A stretch of 64,000 nucleotides of DNA from Myxococcota bacterium (GCA_022842935.1 JALHOP010000017.1:62001-126000), one strand, 5' to 3'; counted from the stretch's first letter, positions 19,290 to 28,911 are shown. Translations and numbers: made by a program. The notes: a model not told the origin generated them from the letters alone.

Positions 19290-20396
19290 ATGACCCGACG
19301 TAGCGGGCGTGCGCCCTCACCTCCCCGCGGACGCAAAGGGCCGCCTACCGCGATTGACCTCTTCTCTGGAGCTGGCGGGCTATCACAGGGGCTGAAGAGT
19401 GCCGGCTTCCGGGTCATTGGAGCCGTCGAACTCGACGCGACAGCCGCAGAGACGTATCGGCTCAATCATCCCCGCGTTCAGCTATGGGAGAAAGACGTCA
19501 AGCGGGTTGCTGCGACCGAAGTCAAAAAAGCGCTCCGTCTGAAGCCTGGTCGCTTGGACGTGCTGGCTGGCTGCCCACCCTGCCAAGGCTTCTCAAGTAT
19601 GCGGACACTGAACGGACGACGGCGCATTGTAGATGACGCAAACGATCTCTTGTTCGAGTTCGTCCGCTTCGTACGCGCATTAAGACCCAAGATCGTAATG
19701 ATGGAGAATGTACCAGCTCTGGCACGCAACCATCGCCTGGTAACGTTTCAGAAGAAGCTCGAACGGCTCGGGTACCGTTGCACGCACGCAGTCGTCGATG
19801 CCGCAGACTACGGCGTACCTCAACACCGACGCCGACTCATATTTCTAGCTTCGCGAGTTGGAAGAGTCGGTCTGCCAAAAAAGGCCAAACGCACGAGAAC
19901 GGTGCGCGTTGCAATTTCGCGATTGGAAGCACCGGGGGCTAGCAAGGATCCTTTGCACGCAGTGCCCGAAAGTCGACAACCGCGAATTCGCGAGCTCATT
20001 CGGCACATCCCGGCAGACGGCGGAAGCCGAAAAGACGCGCCAGCGAAGTTCCGCCTCGATTGCCATCGGGGCTTCGACGGATTCTCGGACGTCTATGGCC
20101 GTATGAAGTGGGATGCCCCATCTCCGACAATCACCGGCGGCTGCCACAACCCGTCGAAGGGTCGCTTCCTGCATCCGACACACGATCGGGCGATCACACT
20201 TCGAGAGGCCGCTCTCCTTCAATCATTTCCCAAGGGTTATCGCTTTTCGCTAATACGCGGCAAAGAACACGCAGCGCTCCTCATAGGGAACGCCCTCCCA
20301 CCAGCCTTGATCCGCCGTGTGGCAGTCTCTTTATCGAAAGCGCTGGACGCCCACGTCCAAGGCCAGTCACAGAAGAAGAGGAAGAAGAGGTCGTGA
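19290..20396 (+). CDS. C5-cytosine DNA methyltransferase
   Basis: All main motifs are present in order in 368 residues: SAM-binding DLFSGAGG (23-30), catalytic GCPPCQGFS with Cys98, ENVP, QHRRRLIF, a target-recognition stretch of about 100 residues, and the closing GNALPP. The N-terminus before motif I is short and basic. It transfers methyl groups to cytosine C5 at an unknown site. It lies 143 bases after the Z1 ATPase on the same strand and probably belongs with it. It converges on the Zorya operon. Codon use in this and the Z1 gene looks less G+C-rich than the backbone, in keeping with transfer. Confidence 0.95.
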   Translation: MTRRSGRAPSPPRGRKGPPTAIDLFSGAGGLSQGLKSAGFRVIGAVELDATAAETYRLNHPRVQLWEKDVKRVAATEVKKALRLKPGRLDVLAGCPPCQGFSSMRTLNGRRRIVDDANDLLFEFVRFVRALRPKIVMMENVPALARNHRLVTFQKKLERLGYRCTHAVVDAADYGVPQHRRRLIFLASRVGRVGLPKKAKRTRTVRVAISRLEAPGASKDPLHAVPESRQPRIRELIRHIPADGGSRKDAPAKFRLDCHRGFDGFSDVYGRMKWDAPSPTITGGCHNPSKGRFLHPTHDRAITLREAALLQSFPKGYRFSLIRGKEHAALLIGNALPPALIRRVAVSLSKALDAHVQGQSQKKRKKRS

Positions 20397-20533
20397 CCGA
20401 CAATCTTCGATCGCTGGATCGCCAGCGCTGCATGGCGGGCGAGAGAACAGAGGGTACTGCGCTGGAACTGGCCGTACCGGCCGCTGCGCAAGACGCTTGA
20501 TGCGGGCAATCCAACAACACGCGCGACGCGCCG

Positions 20534-21949
20534 CTAGCGGCGCGGCACGCGTACGGGTCGACGCACTCCGCAGCTTTCTAACGTCTGCTGGAAGTCCTCC
20601 TGCCAATTTCCCTTGTGGTGCGTTCTTTTGGTGATGCTCGTCTGCCTCAGCGTCTCTGCATCGAAGGTCTTGATCTCATTCCGTACGATGCGGGGCATCC
20701 ACTCCTTGGCGAACACCTCGTTCTTGAAGAAGTAGCAAGCGTGCCCGGTGTCGGAAAACTCGACCGCAGTGACAGTCGCGAACTGGAGACAAAATGCCGA
20801 CACCATTTCCTGCCGGCGATTGTTGGCCACATAGACGCGCTCAAGCGGTGACCTGGCCTTAGCGTCTGCGGTGGACAGACGGCGCTCCAACTGCTCCTTC
20901 TTGAGCAGGGCAAGCACACATAGCGACCGATGAACCTGCGGGATGTAGGACTCCCAAAAGGCACGACGCTCGCGATTGGTCATCGCCTTTTCGAAGAAGA
21001 ACTCCAGGTCCTCGCGCACGAGTGACTGCAAGAATGCCGTGTACGCCGTGGGCTCTCTTTCTTTCACGAGCTCCCACCCCGGACTCAACTGGACACCCCG
21101 AGGATCGCCAAACGAGCCTCTCAACAAGCTCGATTCAAATCGCACGAACGCATCGGTCTGCGCATAGCTGCTTTGGCTGAGGGAAGCGTTCAAGAGCGAT
21201 GCGACAACCGAGGCCTGCGCGACCACAGAGAACCCGGCACTAGCTCCGGGCTGCTCCGGATACGGCAACAAGCGACGCAATTCTTCGTCCTCGAGCAGCT
21301 CGGTAATGAGGGACGACGGATTCGTCCGCGTCCTGAGACGCGCAACAACCTGCGCCATTGCATGCCCCATCAGAGACCAATTTCGGCGCATGCCCCACTG
21401 GCGGAATGCCGCGTAGCACTCCCGAGCTGTCTTGGCTCGCGTACCGTCGGCGAGCGCCGCTGGTCCTGAGCTCGACGCGAGCGTCATCATGCTGATGTCG
21501 CAACGCAGTGGATACAGCGACGACGGAATGCTCGCGGCCAACTGCATCCACGCAGGTCGATTCGAGCCATAGTCCTCCCATCGTCTGAGCAGGCCCTCGG
21601 CAAATCGACGCCAAAGGAACGGGCGGTCTGCCAGCAGTCGTTTGAGATTGGTGGGATCGAACTGGGCAAACTCTCGTACAACCCACTTTGCCTCAGGAGC
21701 TGTCAGGGCTTGAACGGTCCCCTTCTCCAAGATGGTCCGAACGCGGGCCGGGTCGATTCCCACAGCTCTTTTCGTAGCGCCGGAGACAGTCTGTCCCTCA
21801 ATCCGAGCTTCAATTCGCGGGAGTTGCTTGCGGAGTGCCTCGAAGCTACTAACGACCTCGTCGCCTCGAGCTTGCATTGCCGCGGCGATCGAACGCGCTT
21901 TGTTCGTCAACTGCGCAAGGCCGGTAGCGTCGTCGAGACGTCCGGTCAC
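20534..21949 (-). CDS. zorC: ZorC, EH-signature protein of type I Zorya
   Basis: The start is GTG 21949, overlapping the zorB stop (GTGA); upstream codons in the same frame lie inside zorB and are rejected. The 471-residue product is alpha-helical and has the EH_Signature-type features of ZorC, with many paired aromatics and basic residues (FLWRRFAEGLLRRWEDYG, FFFEKAMTNRERRAFWESY) and a basic C-terminus. ZorC is a cytosolic component that acts with ZorD on invading DNA after the membrane ZorAB unit senses attack. Identification depends strongly on its place after zorA and zorB, since primary-sequence motifs are weak. Confidence 0.82.
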   Translation of the reverse strand: MTGRLDDATGLAQLTNKARSIAAAMQARGDEVVSSFEALRKQLPRIEARIEGQTVSGATKRAVGIDPARVRTILEKGTVQALTAPEAKWVVREFAQFDPTNLKRLLADRPFLWRRFAEGLLRRWEDYGSNRPAWMQLAASIPSSLYPLRCDISMMTLASSSGPAALADGTRAKTARECYAAFRQWGMRRNWSLMGHAMAQVVARLRTRTNPSSLITELLEDEELRRLLPYPEQPGASAGFSVVAQASVVASLLNASLSQSSYAQTDAFVRFESSLLRGSFGDPRGVQLSPGWELVKEREPTAYTAFLQSLVREDLEFFFEKAMTNRERRAFWESYIPQVHRSLCVLALLKKEQLERRLSTADAKARSPLERVYVANNRRQEMVSAFCLQFATVTAVEFSDTGHACYFFKNEVFAKEWMPRIVRNEIKTFDAETLRQTSITKRTHHKGNWQEDFQQTLESCGVRRPVRVPRR

Positions 21950-22800
21950 AGACTCGTTCCCCCGAAGTCGGGCAGCGCCTGGATCTTCATTACGACTTTC
22001 CGCTGCTTGCTGTCCTCGGCAACAGTCGTCTCCCAGTCTTTCGTTGCTGCCGGCCCGCGACCCGATACAACGAAAAGATGGTCGAGACACTGCGCCAAAC
22101 CCAGGCCCCCCGGAGCCGGGGGAGCGTCGCCAATTGCCTCGCGGAGCGCGAAAAACACTTCCTGAGCTCTTGCTCCGCTGAGGCGGACATTGTTGTAGAG
22201 CTTTTCCGCCGTCTTTGCCTGCACCCCCCTCGCGAGCTCTTCTCGATTCGCAATGGCTGCAGTGCCACATCGAGCGGACGTACCAGCCCGCACCGCATCC
22301 GTGTGCCCTTCGAGTGTGATTGAGAGCTTGGCTGAGGGTGCGTTGTGGCTGGGCGCCGACATCCCCAGGCTGGTCGGGTCATTCTCAAGCGCGAACTGGC
22401 AGACGTTGCGAAGCACAGGGTCTGCAACCTGCTGGACGTTTGAGCGGCGCTTAGAGCGCGGGTGATCAACTAAAGCGCAGGCGCCCTTTTCGAAAGTTGC
22501 CGCAGTGAACTCGATCTCCAACCCAAATGCACCGTCACGCTCGACGGTAGCGATCTCTTTGGGCAACTCCGCGCTAAGCGTCGAGAACAAGCGTTCGACT
22601 GCATCCCGCGTCGACACGATCTTGTTCTCGTAAAGCATGGCTCGTTTGGAAGCAGCTTCCTTTTCACGCAGCGCGCGCTTCTCGCTCTGCTGCGCACGCA
22701 CCATAAAAATGACAGCGATAACGAGAAAGATGGCAGCGATTCCCGCCATCAGGTCCGTCAGCGAGTGCGAGAAGCGGTCAGATGGGCGAGCGGCGGCCAT
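21946..22800 (-). CDS. zorB: ZorB, MotB/OmpA-like membrane component of Zorya
   Basis: This 284-residue protein has one N-terminal membrane helix, LTDLMAGIAAIFLVIAVIFMV (from about residue 14), with the aspartate at its start that in MotB-like stators carries protons. A coiled linker follows, and an OmpA-like peptidoglycan-binding domain is marked by SITLEGHTDAVRAG. ZorB dimers sit inside a ZorA pentamer and anchor it to the cell wall. It starts 4 bases after the zorA stop and overlaps zorC, so expression is coupled. Confidence 0.9.
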   Translation of the reverse strand: MAAARPSDRFSHSLTDLMAGIAAIFLVIAVIFMVRAQQSEKRALREKEAASKRAMLYENKIVSTRDAVERLFSTLSAELPKEIATVERDGAFGLEIEFTAATFEKGACALVDHPRSKRRSNVQQVADPVLRNVCQFALENDPTSLGMSAPSHNAPSAKLSITLEGHTDAVRAGTSARCGTAAIANREELARGVQAKTAEKLYNNVRLSGARAQEVFFALREAIGDAPPAPGGLGLAQCLDHLFVVSGRGPAATKDWETTVAEDSKQRKVVMKIQALPDFGGTSL

Positions 22801-22803
22801 CTC

Positions 22804-24804
22804 CTACGCCACGTTTTCAGGGCGGCTTGTAAGATCCTTCGACAGGGACTGCATCGTGTGACTGAGTTCCTCCATGTTCTCCGCGAGCCCACCGGTACTC
22901 AACTCAAGGACACGCTGAACATCCTCCGCAAGCCGCTTCCAACCTAACTCGAGCTGTCGCTGCTGACCCGCAAGCGTCTCGCCGTATTGATCAAACACGC
23001 CGCGGACAACCGGCATCAAGCGTTCTTGGACCAAGGTCGCGAGCTCCTTGTGGTCCGCTAGAAGAGACGCCTCTTCTTGGATACGTCTTTCGAGCTGCTC
23101 AACGACGACTTTCGAGTTGGAGGCAAACGTCGCCATAGTCTGACTCGCTCTTGCGGCGCCCTCTACGACCGCATGCGCAGCCTCAATCCCCTGCCGAGCA
23201 CCGCCCAGTGTGGCCCTTAACTCATCGGCGAGGCCACGAAATCCTTCGAGACTCGCCTTGAGCTGTCGCTGAACTTCAGACACAGCTTGGTGAGCTGCCG
23301 CGATCTCATTTGAAAACCTCGCGACGTTGCCACCCGCCAACGCGTTAAGTTGCTGCAATTGCTGGCTGACTTGTTGAAGACCGCCAGAGGAAACGCGCAT
23401 GAGATCATCGACGAGCTGTTTCCCCGATGACGAGATGCTTGTTTGCAAGGAAGTCGCAGACTCGGCCGCGATCGAGGTCACAGCTCGCAGAGCTTGCTGC
23501 GAGGACTCTTGGACCTCTCGGTTGGAGTCAACAAGGGCCTGAATCTGACTATTCAGCTGAGCCTTAGCCGAAGCGCTCTCCTCTGCCTGCGTACGGAAGC
23601 TCATTTCAAGGTCAACCCCGACACGTTGCAGTCGTTCCGCTAGACTCGGCAACACGTCCCTGAGTTCCGCCATCGCGGCCACCATGTTTGCAGATTCCGA
23701 TTGAAACCCGCCGGAGAGCGTATCGCGGAGCACTTCCGCGTCTTGCCGAGCTCGCCCAGCCAACGTTGCGTTAACGGCGTTGAAGCCCTCAGCCGCCGCG
23801 GAGCCAATTGCTGAAAACTGATCGACAAGCTTAGCCGTAAGCCTGTCCTCGATCTTGACTGCGAGCGCTCCCAATTCGGCCAACTTGCTTGAGATCCGGT
23901 CGCCAAGTTCGTTGCGCATGAGCTGGCTCAAATGGGCCTGCACATCCTGACCAATCGTCGCGACCGAAACGTTGACGCTTTCGAGTGCCTTCAGTTTGCT
24001 CTCGAGCCTTGTCACTGCAGCGGTGGCAATCTGCTCAAACATCAACCGGTTCTCGGCAGCGATCTTCGTGCTCAAGGCGCGGTCAGCCGCGTGGCGGGCC
24101 TCGGCCAGACCCTCACGATAGACAGCGCCGCTAACAAACGCCTCGCGATGAGGCCAAAGCACGCGACGAGCCTCGCTCTCCAGCCGTGCGGACTGAGCCC
24201 GGTCAGTCTCGTGGAACACAAGGCTCAACACCAAGCCAGCCGCGGACACAAAAAACTTCGCGCCCATGGTGCCCACCGCGAGAGCAAGTTCCTCATTGGC
24301 AGCGTGTCCAGTGTCCGCCCCAAGCAGAGCCGTCGTAACATTCGTAACGAGAACGAGGGCAATGAGTCCGAACGTAAGCACCAGCGCGATTGCCGTCAGA
24401 TTCTCAGCCAAGGCCATGCAGACGCGACCGGGAAGGCTCGCGCGTTGGCGGTAGCTTTTTGCCGATTCGAGAAAGGCGGTCGACGGGTCTTGCTCCGCAA
24501 CCCAGCGTTGCGTCCCGCGAGCATTCGGATTTGGTCGAAGCGCACTTGCGAGCGCGTGAAGTGGCACTGTCGCGTCCACGGCGCTGAGTTGGGAACTCAC
24601 GAGCTGAGTGAGCTTCTCGAGGAATCCGTCATCGGCGCTACTCAGCAATTTCATCTGGGCTGTGTACGCTCGTCGCGCGGCGACCTGGCCCGAGACAAAA
24701 ACCAGGAAGATGATCGCGACAAGAATCTCTGGTCTTTGGAGGGCCCACGACAGGATGGAAATCAAGCTCACCTCACGGACTCGCAGTGCTCGGTTGATCG
24801 CCAA
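22804..24804 (-). CDS. zorA: ZorA, MotA-like stator with long coiled-coil tail (Zorya)
   Basis: The product of about 666 residues has membrane helices near residues 27-44 (EILVAIIFLVFVSGQVAA), 145-170 and 195-215, in the MotA/TolQ/ExbB pattern. A predicted coiled tail of more than 400 residues rich in Ala, Gln, Glu and Ser follows, as in ZorA, where the tail projects into the cytoplasm and relays the signal. The longest frame starts at TTG 24804, overlapping zorD by 32 bases. GTG 24771 or TTG 24765, the latter with AGG five bases upstream, are plausible alternatives. Confidence 0.9.
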   Translation of the reverse strand: MAINRALRVREVSLISILSWALQRPEILVAIIFLVFVSGQVAARRAYTAQMKLLSSADDGFLEKLTQLVSSQLSAVDATVPLHALASALRPNPNARGTQRWVAEQDPSTAFLESAKSYRQRASLPGRVCMALAENLTAIALVLTFGLIALVLVTNVTTALLGADTGHAANEELALAVGTMGAKFFVSAAGLVLSLVFHETDRAQSARLESEARRVLWPHREAFVSGAVYREGLAEARHAADRALSTKIAAENRLMFEQIATAAVTRLESKLKALESVNVSVATIGQDVQAHLSQLMRNELGDRISSKLAELGALAVKIEDRLTAKLVDQFSAIGSAAAEGFNAVNATLAGRARQDAEVLRDTLSGGFQSESANMVAAMAELRDVLPSLAERLQRVGVDLEMSFRTQAEESASAKAQLNSQIQALVDSNREVQESSQQALRAVTSIAAESATSLQTSISSSGKQLVDDLMRVSSGGLQQVSQQLQQLNALAGGNVARFSNEIAAAHQAVSEVQRQLKASLEGFRGLADELRATLGGARQGIEAAHAVVEGAARASQTMATFASNSKVVVEQLERRIQEEASLLADHKELATLVQERLMPVVRGVFDQYGETLAGQQRQLELGWKRLAEDVQRVLELSTGGLAENMEELSHTMQSLSKDLTSRPENVA

Positions 24805-27571
24805 TTAGGTCAGCAGCGGTGATCTCGAGATCCTCCACAGGTGTGAGGAAATCGCGAGCCACAGCGCGTTTCGCTTGAATCCGCGCGTTCAGCTGCGCAT
24901 CGAATCCACTCTCGGGCGCCCCAGGATGGTGCAAGAGCGGGTAGTAGACATGCACTGGACGCGTTTGCCGCATCCGGTAAGCGCGTCCTGTTGCCTGGTC
25001 TTCCTTCGCAGGATTCCACCATCGCCCGTAGTGAATGACGTGGTTCGCGGCTTGAATATTGAGACCCGCACCAGCCGACCGCGGGCTCAGGATGAGCACA
25101 TTGAATCCCGGGTGGCTGCTAAAGCGGTCAATGATTTCATTTGCTCGGTCGCGCGCCCCAGGACTTCCGTTGATGACGTCGACACGAGGGAGCTTGAACT
25201 CCCGCATGCAGAGTGAAGCCAAGATCCACTGCATGTCCCGCCAGAACGTGAAGATCAGTGCCTTCTCATCCTTAGCGGCAATGGTTTGGAGGATAGCGAG
25301 CGTGGCCCTCACTTTGGGGTTGGCGCCCGTTGTTGGTGTGAGGGCCGCTTCTCCGTCGAGCAACTGCGGGTGCTGATAGAGCTTCTGAAGTCGGTCGATG
25401 ACAGCGAAGGGTCCGCGACCCGCCATCTCGCGTCGCACCACCGTCTCTAGAGCAGCCTCGTGGGGCGTCATTTCCACTGGCACAAACTGAGGCTCCACCA
25501 TCTTGGGCACATCGCGCAGAACGTCTTTTTCTCTTCGCAAAACGACCGAACGCTGGGTCGGGTAACCGAGACGGCGTCGCACGTCGGCGATGCCCGCCTC
25601 ACCGCGCTTCTCGTACGCAGCCTCGAACTCCGTACGCGTCCCGAATGCTCGCCGATCACTGCGCTGCTGCAGGGCTTCGAAAATGGCCCAAAGATCTGAG
25701 AGACGATTTTCTACCGGCGTGCCGGTGAGGCCGATGGCGAATTTGCGCTTGAGTCCCTGTGCGGCCCGAGCGCGTTTCGTTGTCTCGTTTTTGATCTCTT
25801 GAGCTTCATCAAATACGACGTGCTCAAAGTCGAGTCGGAGAAGCGAGAGCTGATATGCCGAAAGCGTGTCGTAGTTGGTAAGGATGAGGCGATGGCGTGC
25901 TAGCGCGTCGATTGCAAGCGAGTTGCCCCGACGAAAGGCGTCGAGCCCTGGCCCGTGTAGGATGACTGTGTTCGCGAACACCTCGTCTCGAAAAAATTCG
26001 TTTAACTGCGTGCGCCACCCCTCGAGCAGGATGACTGGCGCTACAACCAGGTCGGTCCCTCGCCGCTGTTCGGCAAAACGAAGCGCGAGAAACGCTGCCA
26101 CTTGTAACGTCTTGCCGAGCCCCATGTCGTCAGCCAGGAGGACGCCAGGTTCGTTCCGTCTCGCGTGCTGGCAGAGCCACGCTATTCCGCGTCGCTGATG
26201 TGGCTGTAGACTAATCGAAGGGCGAAGCAGCTCGCCAAGACGGTCCCAGGGCACGATACTCTCGTCGATCAAGGGGCCGTTGACATCGAAATTGGTCTGG
26301 GAGAGTTCTTCGATGATGGCGGTGTAGCGCTTCCCCGGCTGCTCAAGCGCGCGTGGATCCCCCTCCTTCGAAGCGTCTTCATGCAGACGCACTGCTCGAC
26401 GGACCGTATCCACGAGCTCGGACGTCGCTGCGATACGACGTCCTTCGTAGGTCACCGTTTGGGAGCGGCCGGCGAGTGGGGGCTCGCGAGTCACTGCGAG
26501 CGCCGCCTCACTTAGAAATCCTCTAGCGTCTTCGGCCGTTGGCATCGTGACTGAGGTTCGAGGACCTCCAGCGCCCTCGGTCATCGTGAGCTCGAGGAAC
26601 GGCGCCGACGGATCAGTATCCCGGCCGACCCAGCTCCGACTCTCGGCGACAAAGACGAGAGCACGCTGGGAGCGCGCAACCTCAAAGCCAAGAACACGGT
26701 CCGCATAGGCACTCAGGTCGATCGACGGATCCGGGTCCCACCCTTCCGGAATGACTAGCGAGGGGTCTGCGACTTCGGCGCGCGCTCTGCTTACGGGCAC
26801 ACGCTGTCGCTTCTTCGCTTCGCCCGCTAGCTTCACCACTTCGGACGGCAAGAGCATTGGACGAGATGCGTCGGCAGCGAGAATTCCAGTTGCGGGGTCC
26901 AGAGCATCGAGCGGAACAGGTTGGGTCTCACCTCCCTCGGTGATCGCCTCGAGCTGCAGAGAGACCGTTGGCTGCGCAGTGTCGCCTGGAACCCACCCCA
27001 GTTTGAACCGCGTAGGTGTCTGCACTTCGAGCTTCGCTAGGTGCGCGTCGAAGGTAACGACGAGACGGCCTTCAAGCAGAATCGCGGCGCGGTCGAGTAT
27101 CGCTCGTACTCGCGCCCAGCGAGCTAGCTGTTCCTGGCGGCTCGAGCCCGGGTGAATTCGCGACTCGCGAATCGCAAATGCTACAACCGGTAGCCACGGG
27201 CGATTACCGGGCCACCGGGGTTCCGCGCCGACGGCGACCTCTTGGTCGTCGACGACAAAGACGAGCTGAGACTGAGCTGCTCCGACAAAGCCGACAACAG
27301 AAACGTGTACCCGCTGCGTCGGGAGGCTGAACACATCCGCAAGACAATGATGCAGCGCGACCCACTCCTGCGTGGTCTCGACGTCGCCAGTTGCGGGGAG
27401 CTCACCAAGCGTGCACCACCGGTCAAAGGTGGTGACGATGAAGTCTCCATCGACTACGGCCGCGCCCTCAGTCTGCGAAAAAATCCAACGAACGCGCTCG
27501 CGCGCGAGGTCACTAAGGCGACTAATTTCTAGACGTAGGTCCACAGGTGTCCCGACAGCACATCCCCGCAT
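24773..27571 (-). CDS. zorD: ZorD, Snf2-type helicase of type I Zorya
   Basis: The product of about 930 residues has a non-motor N-terminal half and a C-terminal Snf2 motor. Counting from an upstream in-frame codon at 27631, the P loop DDMGLGKT is at 501-508, the box FDEAQEIKN at 607-615, then IGLTGTPVENRLSDLW, and the second lobe with LSPRSAGAGLNIQAANHVIHYGRWWNPAKEDQ-like sequence ending in a QATGRAYR box. ZorD presence and the absence of ZorE define type I Zorya. In described systems zorD is last; here it is first. The start is uncertain; ATG 27571 is preferred because the codons beyond it run into rpoC debris. Confidence 0.88.
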   Translation of the reverse strand: MRGCAVGTPVDLRLEISRLSDLARERVRWIFSQTEGAAVVDGDFIVTTFDRWCTLGELPATGDVETTQEWVALHHCLADVFSLPTQRVHVSVVGFVGAAQSQLVFVVDDQEVAVGAEPRWPGNRPWLPVVAFAIRESRIHPGSSRQEQLARWARVRAILDRAAILLEGRLVVTFDAHLAKLEVQTPTRFKLGWVPGDTAQPTVSLQLEAITEGGETQPVPLDALDPATGILAADASRPMLLPSEVVKLAGEAKKRQRVPVSRARAEVADPSLVIPEGWDPDPSIDLSAYADRVLGFEVARSQRALVFVAESRSWVGRDTDPSAPFLELTMTEGAGGPRTSVTMPTAEDARGFLSEAALAVTREPPLAGRSQTVTYEGRRIAATSELVDTVRRAVRLHEDASKEGDPRALEQPGKRYTAIIEELSQTNFDVNGPLIDESIVPWDRLGELLRPSISLQPHQRRGIAWLCQHARRNEPGVLLADDMGLGKTLQVAAFLALRFAEQRRGTDLVVAPVILLEGWRTQLNEFFRDEVFANTVILHGPGLDAFRRGNSLAIDALARHRLILTNYDTLSAYQLSLLRLDFEHVVFDEAQEIKNETTKRARAAQGLKRKFAIGLTGTPVENRLSDLWAIFEALQQRSDRRAFGTRTEFEAAYEKRGEAGIADVRRRLGYPTQRSVVLRREKDVLRDVPKMVEPQFVPVEMTPHEAALETVVRREMAGRGPFAVIDRLQKLYQHPQLLDGEAALTPTTGANPKVRATLAILQTIAAKDEKALIFTFWRDMQWILASLCMREFKLPRVDVINGSPGARDRANEIIDRFSSHPGFNVLILSPRSAGAGLNIQAANHVIHYGRWWNPAKEDQATGRAYRMRQTRPVHVYYPLLHHPGAPESGFDAQLNARIQAKRAVARDFLTPVEDLEITAADLIGDQPSTASP

Positions 27572-27679
27572 TTGCAGTTGCGACGTGCAGAGGGGGTATT
27601 CCGCGCTGGCGCGAAAGCGCGAGCTATCCACAATACCGGACTTTCTGGCAAGTCACGCCCAACGCGTGGGTTTACCCGC

Positions 27680-28000
27680 TCAAACCCGTACCCGCCGGGA
27701 TCAACCGCCCCATGATGACGTTCACCCTGTGCTGGCCGGCAACCGCTGTTCATCGCGCGCTCATTCTCGAGCTAGAACTCGGTCTTCTCCACCTGCTCGT
27801 CGATGAGGAACGTGGTGTCACCAACGTCCTTCACGCGAACGCGGCCCAGCATCTGACGGCAACTGCACTCAATGTGCTTGTCGTTAATGCGGACGCCTTG
27901 CAGACGGTAAACTCCCTGGATCCCATCGACCAGGTAGCGACCGAGCATCTTCTCGCCCATGACGCGGAGGATGTCGTGCTGTCCCGGTCAGACGTAGCTC
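27680..28000 (-). pseudogene. rpoC: Eroded 3' fragment of rpoC (RNA polymerase beta')
   Basis: On the minus strand about 60 codons read as the conserved beta' C-terminus: [30 protein letters not shown], then [22 protein letters not shown] stop follows EKTEF; in the same frame beyond it come ENER and GxRPAQGE-like residues. After a loss of about 50 codons and a frame change, VIMGRLIPAGTG appears. These blocks occur in this order in intact rpoC. A TGA also interrupts the upstream side. The true rpoC is not in the window, so this is a duplicated or imported scrap at the right edge of the defence island. Confidence 0.8.
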
Positions 28001-28080
28001 TCCGTCAACAACATGCATGACTCACGACCTGGATGTGGATCCGCTAAACCGGTGTAGCACGACGGAGACAGCCAGCAACA

Positions 28081-28911
28081 TCACAACGACTCGTTGAGCG
28101 AGGTGTTGTCGACGCTGGGCGCTGAACGGACGCGCATGGAGAGCGCCCAATGCTCGAGCTCGATGCTGTGACGCTTGATGTGGACGGCGTGGGTCTTGTC
28201 GTCGTTGAACATGGAGACCTCGAGACGCGTCTGCCCGACGATCCAAGCCACCCGTTCGCCGACGATAAAGGGGTCACCAAGTTGCTTCTCGAAGCTCTTC
28301 AAGACCTTCGAGAAGAGATTGAAGGCGTCCTCAGTCGACGTCGCATGAACAGCAACGTCGATTGCAACGAGTCGGTCGGCCATGACCATGTAGGACGTGG
28401 TGGCCTCGCGACCGTATTGTGCGCCGACCGAGGCTAGGCCAACGCCGCTGGGCTGGACGTTGCGAACGCGCGCGCGGATCTCACTCTCCGACATTCCCCA
28501 GCGCAACGCCCCGAAGCCATCCCGGGAACGATAGCGACGGAGTGCCCGAAGTGCTTTGGCTTCGAGCTCGACGCGCGCACGTGCAACGCGCTCGTGCAAC
28601 GCCCGCTCGAGTCGCGCCTTGCACTCCTGTGTCTCGCGAGCGCTGCGCGCCGCTTCCCAGAGTTGCTGGTGGCAAACGCGCCAGTAGCGTTTGTCGAACT
28701 CCAGGCCGGGGATCGGTGCGGCGAGCAACTCTGGCGCGTACGAGTACGGGTCAACACCTGGGTAGCTCTCGAGCCGCGGCCTTCCGTGGCGCGCGTTCAT
28801 GAAGTCGAGCTCGACGAGAGCTTGGGCGCAGTTGTTCTCTTCGAGCTGGGCGGCCTCGAAGCACTGGTGCGTTGGCGCGGCGAGGACCATGAACATGAGC
28901 AGAAAGAGCAT
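28081..28911 (-). CDS. Secreted protein of unknown function, member of a local two-copy family
   Basis: The start ATG 28911 is preceded by AAGGGGG and gives a signal peptide, MLFLLMFMVLAAP, with cleavage likely just after. The mature part has a helical, charged middle (residues 80-130) and a C-terminal beta-rich part with FGALRWGMSESEIRARV and SFEKQLGDPFIVGERVAWIV. The WGMSxxEIRxRV pattern is common in periplasmic proteins of unknown role. A shrunken paralogue lies at 36976-37137 with the same promoter-proximal sequence. A 16-bp dyad-like site lies 44 bp upstream of the start. Function unknown. Confidence 0.7.
   Translation of the reverse strand: MLFLLMFMVLAAPTHQCFEAAQLEENNCAQALVELDFMNARHGRPRLESYPGVDPYSYAPELLAAPIPGLEFDKRYWRVCHQQLWEAARSARETQECKARLERALHERVARARVELEAKALRALRRYRSRDGFGALRWGMSESEIRARVRNVQPSGVGLASVGAQYGREATTSYMVMADRLVAIDVAVHATSTEDAFNLFSKVLKSFEKQLGDPFIVGERVAWIVGQTRLEVSMFNDDKTHAVHIKRHSIELEHWALSMRVRSAPSVDNTSLNESL

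Noticed and set aside
27241-27540. Plus-strand coding opposite zorD N-terminus
   Set aside because: Short frames without ribosome-binding sites; zorD continues in frame on the minus strand.
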